This document shows positions 23,510 to 31,653 of a stretch of DNA of 36,852 nucleotides, piece after piece; position 1 is the first letter of the stretch, and the number at the start of each line of letters is the position of its first letter. Location of the stretch: the NCBI GenBank assembly GCA_002367305.1, contig DFBG01000162.1:1-36852 (forward strand), written 5' to 3'. The translations under genes were made by a program, and so were the position numbers. Under the pieces are notes generated by a model. The model was not told the origin of the DNA. It searched no databases and saw only the letters and a list, made by a program, of their open reading frames with translations. This DNA is from Actinobacteria bacterium UBA3086. GTDB lineage: Bacteria; Actinomycetota; Coriobacteriia; Anaerosomatales; UBA3086.

Positions 23510-23737
23510 ATGGCTTCATTGACCAACACTGTGCTTGAGACAACGGGACTGCATTGTCGGTCCTGTTCCATGATGGTGGATATGACGGTCGGCGATCTCG
23601 ATGGGGTTGTCTCGTCCGAGACTGATTATGTGACCGGAGTCACCAAGGTGGAATTCGATTCTGACGTCGTTACCCTAGAGGGTATACTGGACGCGATTCG
23701 TTCTGCAGGATATGGTGCAGAGATTCCAAGCAAATAG
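23510..23737 (+). CDS. HMA-domain heavy-metal-binding protein (copper chaperone-like)
   Basis: This small soluble protein of 75 residues has the ferredoxin-like HMA fold: a strand with the metal motif LHCRSCS (Cys16, Cys19), then MTVGDLDGVVSSETDYVTGVTKVEFD, and the ending ILDAIRSAGYGAEI. This is typical of CopZ-type chaperones and of the N-terminal domains of copper ATPases. The residue before the first Cys is His rather than the usual Met. The ATG has AGGGG five bases upstream. It lies 26 bases after the zinc-ribbon gene and 27 bases before the cupredoxin gene, in a probable sigma-54-driven operon. It is expected to deliver Cu(I) to a partner; no copper ATPase is in the window. Confidence 0.88.
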   Translation: MASLTNTVLETTGLHCRSCSMMVDMTVGDLDGVVSSETDYVTGVTKVEFDSDVVTLEGILDAIRSAGYGAEIPSK

Positions 23738-23764
23738 CCTGAATTGCGAGAGGACATTCTGACA

Positions 23765-24316
23765 ATGACTGAACAGGCGTACACCACTGGCGCACGCACG
23801 AAGTATCTCCTTATCGGCGTTATCGTGGTGCTCGCGTTCTTTGCCAGCTATGGTTTCGCGGCATCCCGGAGTGCATCGGTGAGTGAGGCGAATCTGGAAA
23901 CTGGCGGTGCGTATCCTGCTGCCTATGGTACGGATACCTCTCTCGCTTGTGACGGCGCAGAGTCGGGTGGCTGTGGTGGCGAAGGAGAAGGCGAAGAGTC
24001 GGGCGGTTGCGGTGGCGGTTCAGGTGCCGTGGTCGAAGGTGCGACCGTTTCGGATGGCACGGTGCAGTCCATTGCCATCGACCTGTCTGAGGGATTCTTC
24101 AACCCAAATGTGATCTACGTCGAGGCTGGCACGCCGCTCGTGCTCGAGTTTGGTGAGGGACATGGATGCATGGCCGAGGTCATGTTCTCAGAGTTCGGCA
24201 TCTTGGAAGATGTCACCGATGGTGGCGCAGTGATCGAGCTGCCCGCCCTCGAGATCGGCGAGTACGGATTCTCCTGCGGCATGGAGATGGTATACGGCGT
24301 TCTTGTCGTCCGCTAG
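23765..24316 (+). CDS. Membrane-anchored cupredoxin-like protein with Gly/Cys-rich linker
   Basis: The 183-residue product has one N-terminal membrane helix (about 14-33), then an extracytoplasmic linker (60-88) rich in Gly/Glu with Cys62, Cys70 and Cys82 in repeated SGGCGG units. A cupredoxin_1-type domain spans about 98-183. The domain keeps GHGCMAEV (His133, Cys135) and FSCGMEM (Cys171, Met173, Met175). This resembles small cupredoxin domains of copper-export systems, where the CGM segment holds copper. The ATG at 23765 is chosen since it precedes the signal anchor properly; a TTG at 23744 would add seven residues. It sits between the HMA gene and the CcdA gene. Confidence 0.85.
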   Translation: MTEQAYTTGARTKYLLIGVIVVLAFFASYGFAASRSASVSEANLETGGAYPAAYGTDTSLACDGAESGGCGGEGEGEESGGCGGGSGAVVEGATVSDGTVQSIAIDLSEGFFNPNVIYVEAGTPLVLEFGEGHGCMAEVMFSEFGILEDVTDGGAVIELPALEIGEYGFSCGMEMVYGVLVVR

Positions 24317-24424
24317 TAGACACACGTTTGCCCATGACGCCTGCCTGGGGATATTGTTTCGCAGGTGATGATATGTATGGTGCCCTACGGTGCCTGCCGC
24401 GCATTCTGAGTGAAGGGACTTCTC

Positions 24425-25153
24425 GTGGACGGTAGTTCGATCGGCTTCGTCGCGGCATTCGTCGCGGGTCTTGTGTCGTTCCTTTCGCCCTGCGTTCTTC
24501 CGCTGATACCCGGATACATCTCATTCATGACCGGTCTCAGTATGAGCGAGCTCAATGAGGGCAAAGGTGGCGTCCGGGCGATTCTCGCGCCGTCACTGTT
24601 GTTCGTCGCTGGTTTCTCATTCGTGTTCGTGGCCCTGGGTGCCTCGGCATCGGTCCTGGGCTCGGTCCTCATGGACTATCGAAGTCAGCTCGAGATAGCC
24701 GCCGGTGTTCTCGTGTTCCTCCTGGGCTTCTTCATGCTGGGCATCATCAAGGTGCCCTGGCTGTATGGTGAGGCTCGCATGGAGATGTCGCGCTCCAGGA
24801 GTTTCGGCAAAGGTGCCGCGCTCATCATGGGCATGGCCTTCGCCTTCGGATGGACCCCGTGTGTCGGACCGATCCTGGGTTCGATCCTTGCACTCGCTGG
24901 GTCCAGTGGCAGTGTCGGTAGGGGTGCGGCGTTGTTGGCCGTCTATTCGTTGGGACTCGGCGTACCGTTCATACTCACGGCACTGTTGTTCGGTCGCATG
25001 ACCGGTGTGCTGAGGTGGCTGAACCAGCGTTCACTCGTGATCAACCGCGTGGCCGGAGCGTTGCTCATGGCTGTCGGCGTGCTCATCTTCACTGGCCGCC
25101 TCTCCATCCTTGCCGGATGGCTCACCAGGATCCTCCCGACGATCGAACTCTGA
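24425..25153 (+). CDS. ccdA: CcdA/DsbD-type thiol-disulfide membrane transporter
   Basis: This 242-residue six-helix membrane protein carries electrons from cytosolic thioredoxin to extracytoplasmic thiol proteins. The two redox cysteines lie in mirror-image motifs: LSPCVLPLIPG (Cys23, helix 1) and GWTPCVGPIL (Cys146, helix 4). Both sit next to prolines as in CcdA. The GTG at 24425 is chosen because AAGGG lies at 24413-24417; an upstream in-frame GTG at 24410 would overlap that site. A 108-base gap separates it from the cupredoxin gene with no clear promoter, so co-transcription is likely but not certain. It could support cytochrome c maturation or keep the copper-binding cysteines of its neighbour reduced. 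Confidence 0.9.
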   Translation: MDGSSIGFVAAFVAGLVSFLSPCVLPLIPGYISFMTGLSMSELNEGKGGVRAILAPSLLFVAGFSFVFVALGASASVLGSVLMDYRSQLEIAAGVLVFLLGFFMLGIIKVPWLYGEARMEMSRSRSFGKGAALIMGMAFAFGWTPCVGPILGSILALAGSSGSVGRGAALLAVYSLGLGVPFILTALLFGRMTGVLRWLNQRSLVINRVAGALLMAVGVLIFTGRLSILAGWLTRILPTIEL

Positions 25154-25211
25154 TACTCGTGCGATAGCGGCTTCTCCACAGGTGTTCTACCATGGACACT
25201 GAGGGGGACAT

Positions 25212-28200
25212 GTGTTGCACGTGGGATTCGGGCGCAGCCGCATAGCGAGCCTGGCAGCCAGACTCGTCGCCATAACAGTCGTGATCGTGATTCTTGCTGT
25301 CACGATCATCAGTACGACAGCGCTAGCCGGAGTGTATGAGCTTGCCCGGCACCAAGTGGGCGAACGTCATCAGACGCTCGTAGATGGCCTATCCGTTGAG
25401 ATCGAAACTCGTTTGAGTGGGGTTTCTCGGGTCGTTCAGCGAGGTGCTGCCAGCGCTGCAACTGCCGAGGCCGGGGCCTTCGACTCCGAGACGTTCCTTC
25501 AAGAGTACGCGGACGGGGTCACGTACATCGATAGGCTCGTGATAGCCCGTGATGGAGTGGTTCTCGGAGTGCTGCCGGTCTCTGACCCACCCACATTCTT
25601 GACGGGGGATGCTTCTTTACCCGCGACTTCTGTTAATCGCACCTTCTTCTATGAGCCGTTGGCCGATGGCACCATGGCGGTTTGGGCAACTCAGGAGACG
25701 CAGAACGGGCTCACGGTCTATGCAAGGATGCGCTCCAATCTCCTGGCCGAGAGGGTCTTGGAAGCTTCTGATGTGATGCAGGAGCGCGTGGCACTGGTCG
25801 TGGACGAGGACGGAGGAGTCATCGCGGAAGGGCGAGGAGCCTCCGACCTCGTGCTCTCTTCCGTTGAGTACGAGCACGATGACTCGATCGGTGGCGCAGT
25901 CAGCGTGAAGACCGTGGACGGGGTTTCGCTCATCGGTCGTTTTGCGGACTCAGACCCGAATCTGGGAGTCAACTGGCGCATCCTTGTGGCGGAGCCACGG
26001 ACTACGATGCGCGATGCGACGTTCGATGCGCTGATTCCTGCTGTGCTTGCTCTGATACTGACGGGATTCGTCTCGGTCATCATCGCCACCATTGCCGGTC
26101 ATAGACTGATTCGACCGCTGAAGGATCTTGAAGCGCGCGCGTATGAGGGTGCAGTAGGAGCGTACGTCCGCCCGATACGTGCGGAGCGTGCCGACGAGGT
26201 CGGTCGGTTGGCTGAAGCCTTCAACATGATCGCGCTGCGGTTGAATTCGCTTCACGATCTTTCTCAGCTTCTGGCCAGTTCATCACATTCGGATGAGGTG
26301 CTTGATCGGATACTCTCGGCTACCTCCCACATAGTGGGCACGGGGAGTGTGGCGATCTATCTCTTTGATGACGAGAGGACGTCGCTCTATCCTGCTCGTG
26401 CCAGAGGGTCGCTTCAGCACACGGCGCAATCGGTCGTGGACCACAAGAGCGGATGGCTCATGAATGCGGCCCTCGCAGGCGGCCCGACAGCGTTCTCTGG
26501 ATTGCCTCCCGAACTGGCGGCGACATTCGATGTGGAGGATTCCGACGAGCCCATCACCTGTCTAACCGCTCCTCTTTCTGTCGCCGATGACGTGCTTGGA
26601 GTCATTCTGATCATTCGACGGAATCGTCGTTCCATGACGCAGGCGGAAACGGAGATGATTCGAACTCTCTCTGCGCAGGCTGCCATCGCCGTGCACAACG
26701 CACATCTCTTCGCCGAAGAGTCCGCTTCAAGACGTGAAGCGGAGCTTATGCGAATAGTGGCGGAACATCTCGCTCGTCCGGGCGACCTTGCTGATTCGCT
26801 TGTCTCAGTCTGTGACATTGCCTGTGAACTTCTGGGCGGATACGTCTGCAAACTCGCTGTGATCGAACCGCAGCAGTTCGGTCTTTCGATGCCTGAGACT
26901 TCCGTGAACACGGCACTCTTGCAGCTCTGGCGAGAACAAGAACCCAAACAAGGGCAGGGTGTAATGCTCGTGGCGGGGCAAGATCAACGAGCCGATGCCC
27001 TTCTCGGGTTGTTTAGCGCACAGCAGGTGGAGCTGATCCCTGTTGTGAGGTCCAGTGGTCCTGCAGGGGTATTTGCCCTCTTCCACGCGGAGAACCATGG
27101 TCCCCCAACTGGCCATGAACGGACTCTCGCTGCTGCCGTGGCCCAACAGGTTGCTCTCGCACTTGAGAATGCCTTCTACTTCCAGGAGGCCCAAAATCGC
27201 ACTGCGGATCTCGAGACCGTATTTCGGATCAGCCAAGCAGTCAGCTCTTCGTTGCAGATCAAGGTCGTACTCAACCGTGTACTCGATGTGGTCCAGAAGA
27301 TCTTCTCGGCGGACGCGGTCGCCCTCATGACTTACGACGAGTCCCGCAAGCGACTGAGCACCGCAATGGCGCGGGGGACAGTTTCCTCTGGGCTGCTGCA
27401 CTACGATCGACCCGTCGGTGATGATGTGATCGGCTGGGTGTTCGAGTCTCACGAACCGACGCGTATCGACGCGCTGGATACGGTCGATGATGATCTGGCC
27501 AAGGGCGTGGCGCGCAGAGGACTCAGGTCATTACTCACTGTGCCGTTGCTGGCTCGGGGTCGCAGCATCGGCGTGCTTTCCGTGTTCTCAAGGGAGCCGA
27601 ATGCCTTTGGCGATGCAGATATGGAGCTGCTGCACACGTTCGCCTCGCAGGCGGCGTTGGCCATCGATACGGCAAATGTCTACAGTCGGGAGCACAAGGT
27701 CGCCTCCGTTCTGCAGTCGAGTATTCTTCCTGCGGAGTTGCCGGTGTTCGATGAGCTTGAGACCTCGACCGTCTACTTGCCCTCTGGAGGCGAGTCGGAG
27801 ATCGGTGGTGACTACTACGACGTGTTTCGCGCCCCGGATGATCGCATTGTTGCCGCGATGGCGGATGTTTGCGGTAAGGGCATCGAAGCGGCGACCAAGA
27901 CGTCGATGATCAAATACACGATCAGGGCACTCGTGGCTGCCGGGTATGAGCCGGCCCAAGTGCTGTCGGAAGTGAACCGTATGGTCGCAGCGGGAGGGCG
28001 TTCGACGGACATTGTGACCGTGTGGATCGGTTTTCTGGATGTCGCTGCAGGTGAGATCACACATGCTGATGGAGGGCATCCGCCTGCTCTGTTGCTCCGT
28101 GCGGACGGTGGTGAGGTTGACCGTCTCGGTGTGACCGGACCATTGCTTGGTGCGGTCGATAACGCAGTGTATGAGCAGGAGAGCACTCGTGTTCAGCAGG

Positions 28201-28427
28201 GAGATGTCGTTCTCCTGTACACCGATGGAGTGACCGAGGCGCGAGAAGGGAATAAGTTCTTTGGCGAGGGTCGAGTCCGCCGCGCTCTGCATTACGGTGG
28301 CTCGGCCGTTGACGTATCGCAGCGGTTGCACGCTGCACTTGATCGCTTCGTCCGCGGCGACCTGCGTGATGACGCCGCGGTACTTGTTTTGAAGATTCAC
28401 CCTCAGCATCAAGAGACGAGCACGTGA
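25212..28427 (+). CDS. Receptor-type serine phosphatase: TM-sensor-TM-HAMP-GAF3-PP2C (RsbU/SpoIIE type)
   Basis: This is a 1071-residue membrane signalling phosphatase. TM1 is at about 15-41; an extracytoplasmic sensor (about 42-272) resembles a Cache-type domain (VTYIDRLVIARDGVVLGVLP). TM2 spans 274-297 and HAMP about 298-350. Three GAF-like domains follow at about 350-500, 510-655 and 668-822. The PP2C domain spans about 835-1062, with GGDYYD (865-870), DVCGKG (885-890) and RDDAAVLVLK near the end. It should dephosphorylate a STAS antagonist protein, and the next gene encodes exactly that. The GTG at 25212 has GAGGGGGA just upstream; TTG 25215 or GTG 25221 are alternative starts. The stop overlaps the next GTG. 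Confidence 0.92.
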   Translation: MLHVGFGRSRIASLAARLVAITVVIVILAVTIISTTALAGVYELARHQVGERHQTLVDGLSVEIETRLSGVSRVVQRGAASAATAEAGAFDSETFLQEYADGVTYIDRLVIARDGVVLGVLPVSDPPTFLTGDASLPATSVNRTFFYEPLADGTMAVWATQETQNGLTVYARMRSNLLAERVLEASDVMQERVALVVDEDGGVIAEGRGASDLVLSSVEYEHDDSIGGAVSVKTVDGVSLIGRFADSDPNLGVNWRILVAEPRTTMRDATFDALIPAVLALILTGFVSVIIATIAGHRLIRPLKDLEARAYEGAVGAYVRPIRAERADEVGRLAEAFNMIALRLNSLHDLSQLLASSSHSDEVLDRILSATSHIVGTGSVAIYLFDDERTSLYPARARGSLQHTAQSVVDHKSGWLMNAALAGGPTAFSGLPPELAATFDVEDSDEPITCLTAPLSVADDVLGVILIIRRNRRSMTQAETEMIRTLSAQAAIAVHNAHLFAEESASRREAELMRIVAEHLARPGDLADSLVSVCDIACELLGGYVCKLAVIEPQQFGLSMPETSVNTALLQLWREQEPKQGQGVMLVAGQDQRADALLGLFSAQQVELIPVVRSSGPAGVFALFHAENHGPPTGHERTLAAAVAQQVALALENAFYFQEAQNRTADLETVFRISQAVSSSLQIKVVLNRVLDVVQKIFSADAVALMTYDESRKRLSTAMARGTVSSGLLHYDRPVGDDVIGWVFESHEPTRIDALDTVDDDLAKGVARRGLRSLLTVPLLARGRSIGVLSVFSREPNAFGDADMELLHTFASQAALAIDTANVYSREHKVASVLQSSILPAELPVFDELETSTVYLPSGGESEIGGDYYDVFRAPDDRIVAAMADVCGKGIEAATKTSMIKYTIRALVAAGYEPAQVLSEVNRMVAAGGRSTDIVTVWIGFLDVAAGEITHADGGHPPALLLRADGGEVDRLGVTGPLLGAVDNAVYEQESTRVQQGDVVLLYTDGVTEAREGNKFFGEGRVRRALHYGGSAVDVSQRLHAALDRFVRGDLRDDAAVLVLKIHPQHQETST

Positions 28428-29224
28428 CGATACAAATGGAGAGTGGGATGGCTGTAGGGATCCGCCGGGAAGGGCAGTCCGGTACGTGTATCGTTGATTT
28501 CGAAGGTGATATTGATATCTCCGTTGTGCCCGAATTCCGCCGTGAACTGGAGTTTGCACTCGCCGGAGGGTGTTCTCATATCGTGATCGACCTCAGTCGT
28601 GTGGAGTATGCGGATAGTTCAGCGCTGGGACTTCTCGTTTGGCTGGATCGCCGTTTGACTCCTATCGAGGGGCGTTTGGTCCTAGCGGGAGTGACCCATG
28701 ATGTCGCTCGTGTTTTGGAGCTTTCCGGTCTCGTGTCGGTGGCTAGATCGATCACTACCACGTCCAGCGTGAAGATCGCGCTCGAAGGACTCGATTTCCA
28801 AGAGGCTCAAGTAGATCCTCTGTGGACGCGTCGGGTCTTGATGAGCGCTGACGTGGATGTGCTGGGGGATATGCGGCGGGAGGTCTGCCGCATAGCTGGG
28901 CCGCTCGGATTCTCTGAGGCCGCTCTATTCGATATCAAAGTGGCGGTCGGGGAGGCCCTAGCGAATGCAGTGCGACACGGCTCATCCAGTGTCGAGGACA
29001 GTATTGAGATCGTGATAAGGGCCTACGATGATCGCTTGGTCATCGATGTGGAGGATACCGGGGTAGGCTTCGATGGCGAGCACAATGGGGCAGATGATCC
29101 GTATGCATCTGGCGGTCGGGGCATAATGTTCATGCGGGCACTTATGGATCGCGTGGAATTCTCGTCACGGGAGAAATCGGGTACGCTCGTGACACTCGTG
29201 AAGCATCGAGCTCCCGTGGGCTAG
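28424..29224 (+). CDS. Fused anti-sigma antagonist (STAS) and anti-sigma kinase (RsbW-type HATPase)
   Basis: The 266-residue product joins two normally separate partners. Residues about 12-118 are a STAS domain, with the predicted phosphoserine in YADSSALGLL (Ser65/66). Residues about 135-262 are an RsbW/SpoIIAB-type ATPase with the N box VGEALANAVRHG (Glu177, Asn181), DTGVGF (211-216) and GRGIMFMRALMD. Both domains look intact in one open frame, so this is not a frameshift artefact. The upstream PP2C gene overlaps it (GTGA), giving phosphatase, antagonist and kinase in one unit. No partner sigma factor gene of the sigma-B type is in the window, so the output is unknown. Confidence 0.9.
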   Translation: MTIQMESGMAVGIRREGQSGTCIVDFEGDIDISVVPEFRRELEFALAGGCSHIVIDLSRVEYADSSALGLLVWLDRRLTPIEGRLVLAGVTHDVARVLELSGLVSVARSITTTSSVKIALEGLDFQEAQVDPLWTRRVLMSADVDVLGDMRREVCRIAGPLGFSEAALFDIKVAVGEALANAVRHGSSSVEDSIEIVIRAYDDRLVIDVEDTGVGFDGEHNGADDPYASGGRGIMFMRALMDRVEFSSREKSGTLVTLVKHRAPVG

Positions 29225-29254
29225 AACACGCGGCGGGCAACAGGAGGATCATTC

Positions 29255-30352
29255 TTGGAAGCCCGTCGAATTCTGATTCTCACAGCGTCGTACGGCGGCG
29301 GCCATCGCGCCGTTTCATCGGCGATAGAAGCTTACTATCGTGACTATTCAGACGCAGAAGTCCGCGTGATCGATCTTCTCGATGTTGCGGCCCCTCAACT
29401 CAACGTTCTGGCCAAATTCGCCTATCAGCGATCGGAATCGTTCTTTCCGACAATGACCGGCTCATTCTCCCAGCTGGAGGAGGCGTTCCCCGATAGCCAG
29501 GTCGTCCAGGAGGTCAAGGCGAGCGGTCTGGGTCATCTGGGTAGCATCATCGATGATTGGGCGCCTCATGCGGTCGTTTCCGTGTGTCCACTAGCAGCCG
29601 GGATTGCTGCAGAGGTGAAGGCGAATCGAGCATTTCTCGCCGTTTCTGTATCACTGGACTATCGGGGTGAGAGTTCATGGATCCATCCGTCGACGGACAT
29701 CCATTTCGTGCCCTGTAAAGAGACGCGGGAGGATCTCGTCGTGCGCGGTATTCCCTGGGATCGGATCGTCGTGTCCGGCATTCCGGTCTCCAAGAGCTTC
29801 TCTGAGCCTTGTTCGCGCACTGATGCTCTATCGGAGTTCGGCTTGCTGGATCGCTTCACCGTGCTGTTCACGCCGACAACGGGTACTCCAGCGGATATTC
29901 GCGAGATCGTGAAGCGCCTGCTTGATCAGGGAGTGCAAGTCGCGGTGGTCGCAGGACACAACGACAGACTGCGACACAGTTTGGAGGCGCTTGGGGAGTC
30001 GAATCGATTTTTACGGGTATTCGGTTATGTAGAGGATATGCCTAGTATGATGTGTGCAGCAGATCTCTTCGTGGGCAGGGCCGGTGGACCTGGGCTCCCC
30101 GAGGCGCTTGCGTCCGGATTGCCGTTGATCATCATGGGCCCGGTCCCCGGACAGGTGTTGCCGAATGTGGATTTCATCGCCAACTACGGGGCAGGACTGT
30201 ATGCTCGGGACGGCGATGACGTGGTCGAGAAGGTCAAGTTCCTGTCATCGCATGTGGAAAGGTTGGCCCAGATGGCAACGGATGCCAGGCTCATGGGTAG
30301 ATCAAATGCAGTGCACACTGTGTGTGAGCGCGTCGCCGCCGCTGTGCGGTGA
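29255..30352 (+). CDS. MGDG-synthase/MurG-like glycosyltransferase (GT28 family)
   Basis: The 365-residue product is a two-domain GT-B glycosyltransferase of the MGDG-synthase/UgtP type. Its N-terminal acceptor domain has ASYGGGHRAVSSAI (GGGH at residues 14-17), common to diacylglycerol glucosyltransferases. The C-terminal nucleotide-sugar domain has VFGYVEDMPSMMCAADLFV and the donor-binding GRAGGPGLPEALASGLPLII. It probably adds sugar to a membrane lipid on the cytoplasmic face. The TTG start is supported by AGGAGG at 29242-29247. It lies 30 bases after the STAS-RsbW gene and 22 bases before the nitroreductase gene. The exact lipid and sugar cannot be named. Confidence 0.86.
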   Translation: MEARRILILTASYGGGHRAVSSAIEAYYRDYSDAEVRVIDLLDVAAPQLNVLAKFAYQRSESFFPTMTGSFSQLEEAFPDSQVVQEVKASGLGHLGSIIDDWAPHAVVSVCPLAAGIAAEVKANRAFLAVSVSLDYRGESSWIHPSTDIHFVPCKETREDLVVRGIPWDRIVVSGIPVSKSFSEPCSRTDALSEFGLLDRFTVLFTPTTGTPADIREIVKRLLDQGVQVAVVAGHNDRLRHSLEALGESNRFLRVFGYVEDMPSMMCAADLFVGRAGGPGLPEALASGLPLIIMGPVPGQVLPNVDFIANYGAGLYARDGDDVVEKVKFLSSHVERLAQMATDARLMGRSNAVHTVCERVAAAVR

Positions 30353-30374
30353 AGGTCAAAATGGGAGGCCGAAG

Positions 30375-30944
30375 ATGGAACTGCGCGATGCTCTGAAAGC
30401 GCGTCGATCGATCAGATCGTTCGAGGACCGTCAGATTCCGGACGATCTGCTCGAGTCAGTAGTCGGTGCCGCATCATGGGCCCCGTCCGCATTCAATGAG
30501 CAGCCGTGGCATTTCCGTGTCGTTCGCCACGAACTGCGCGAGAAGCTCCTGGGGATCATGGTGCAGAACACCGCGTACCTCGAGGAGTTCATGAAGGTGC
30601 TTGGGCGTGAAGCGACGCCTGAGGCTATACAGTGGTACAGCGATCTCGGTGGCGCGCCGGTGATCCTAGCGTGCACCATGCCCATTGTGGACGACGAGTT
30701 CCGCGCCATGAACAAGTACCTCTCGATCGGTGCCGCAGTTCAGAACATCCTTCTTGCTGCGACGGACGCCGGTCTCGGCTCGTGCAGCGTTACGTTCTCA
30801 TTCTGGGTACGCGACGAGATCGGGGAGCTGCTCGACATCCCCAAGGACCGCATGCTCGTAGGGTTGATTGCGCTTGGGTATCCACGCGCGCTTCAGGCAC
30901 CCGTTCCTGAGCACAGGCGCGACATAGTCACGTTCATGGACTGA
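30375..30944 (+). CDS. Nitroreductase-family FMN flavoprotein
   Basis: The 189-residue product matches the nitroreductase family: KARRSIRSFEDRQIPDD near the start (phosphate-contacting RRSIR), WAPSAFNEQPWHFRVV (FMN-binding SxxNxQPW), and GLGSCSVTFSF late in the domain, with the ending LIALGYP. Members reduce nitro compounds, quinones or flavins with NAD(P)H; the substrate is not evident. The ATG at 30375 is chosen because GGGAGG lies at 30363-30368 and the family N terminus starts there. Its stop overlaps the HAD gene start (TGATG), suggesting translational coupling. Confidence 0.92.
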   Translation: MELRDALKARRSIRSFEDRQIPDDLLESVVGAASWAPSAFNEQPWHFRVVRHELREKLLGIMVQNTAYLEEFMKVLGREATPEAIQWYSDLGGAPVILACTMPIVDDEFRAMNKYLSIGAAVQNILLAATDAGLGSCSVTFSFWVRDEIGELLDIPKDRMLVGLIALGYPRALQAPVPEHRRDIVTFMD

Positions 30945-31645
30945 TGTCTGTGGTGAGAGCTGTATTCTTCGACGTCGGCAACACGCTTGTATATCCCTAT
31001 CCGAGCGTTTCCGAGGTCTGTCACGAACTGCTTTCGCGCGCCGGGCATGAGCGCGATCTGGGTCTCATCGACTCCTACATGCCGCTCGTCGATGAGTACT
31101 ACGAGGATCGTTATCGCGAGGACGACACCTTCTGGACTGATAGAGAAGAGACGTCCAAGGTTTGGATCGGCATGTATTCTCTTCTCTGTCGCAAGCTGGG
31201 AATCGAGGACATGGCCGAGGAGCTGGCACGGGCGGTCTACGACGAATTCGGGTTTCCACATCGCTGGCGAACGTATGAGGATGTCGCACCCGCGCTCACG
31301 CGACTGCGCTCGCAGGGTCTGCGTGTCGGCATCATCTCCAATTGGGATGATCGTCTTGTCTGTCTCCTCGATGGACTCGGTGTCAGTCACTTGCTGGACA
31401 CGGTGATCTCCTCGGCGGATGTGGGTCTTCACAAGCCCGATCCTCGTATTTTCGAGCTGGCATGCGAGCGGCTCCAAGTCGAGCCGCATGAGGCGATGCA
31501 TGTGGGTGATCATCACTACGCTGATGTCCTTGGAGCGGACGCGGCCGGGATGGTTCCCGTTCTCATCGACCGTCACGGCGGTCAGGCTCCCAGCAGCGGC
31601 CGTTTTCTCCGCACTCTTGACGAACTGGACGAATACCTGCGATAG
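30944..31645 (+). CDS. HAD-superfamily hydrolase
   Basis: The 233-residue product has the HAD core with a large helical cap inserted (about 20-105). Motif I is FFDVGNTLV with nucleophile Asp10; the second Asp of classical DxDxT is Gly12, as in the haloacid-dehalogenase-like branch. Motif II is GIISNWD, motif III HKPDPRIF, and motif IV VGDHHYADVLGA. It probably hydrolyses a phosphomonoester or a related bond in the cytosol; the substrate is unknown. The ATG overlaps the nitroreductase stop by one base. The membrane phosphodiesterase gene follows after 8 bases. Confidence 0.9.
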   Translation: MSVVRAVFFDVGNTLVYPYPSVSEVCHELLSRAGHERDLGLIDSYMPLVDEYYEDRYREDDTFWTDREETSKVWIGMYSLLCRKLGIEDMAEELARAVYDEFGFPHRWRTYEDVAPALTRLRSQGLRVGIISNWDDRLVCLLDGLGVSHLLDTVISSADVGLHKPDPRIFELACERLQVEPHEAMHVGDHHYADVLGADAAGMVPVLIDRHGGQAPSSGRFLRTLDELDEYLR

Positions 31646-31653
31646 GGGATCTC

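Noticed and set aside
23944..24028. Short DNA repeats in the cupredoxin-like gene taken as a repeat array
   Set aside because: The similarity comes from repeated Gly/Glu/Cys codons within one reading frame, not from a DNA repeat element.
24340..24372. Possible second -24/-12 box before the ccdA homologue
   Set aside because: GG and GC can be placed 10 bases apart, but the -12 part reads TTTCGC and the -24 part lacks TGGCA, so it does not meet the consensus.
27588..28559. A 323-codon open frame on the minus strand across the PP2C and STAS-RsbW genes
   Set aside because: It spans the boundary of two clear sense genes with intact motifs and has no domain resemblance or good ribosome binding site.
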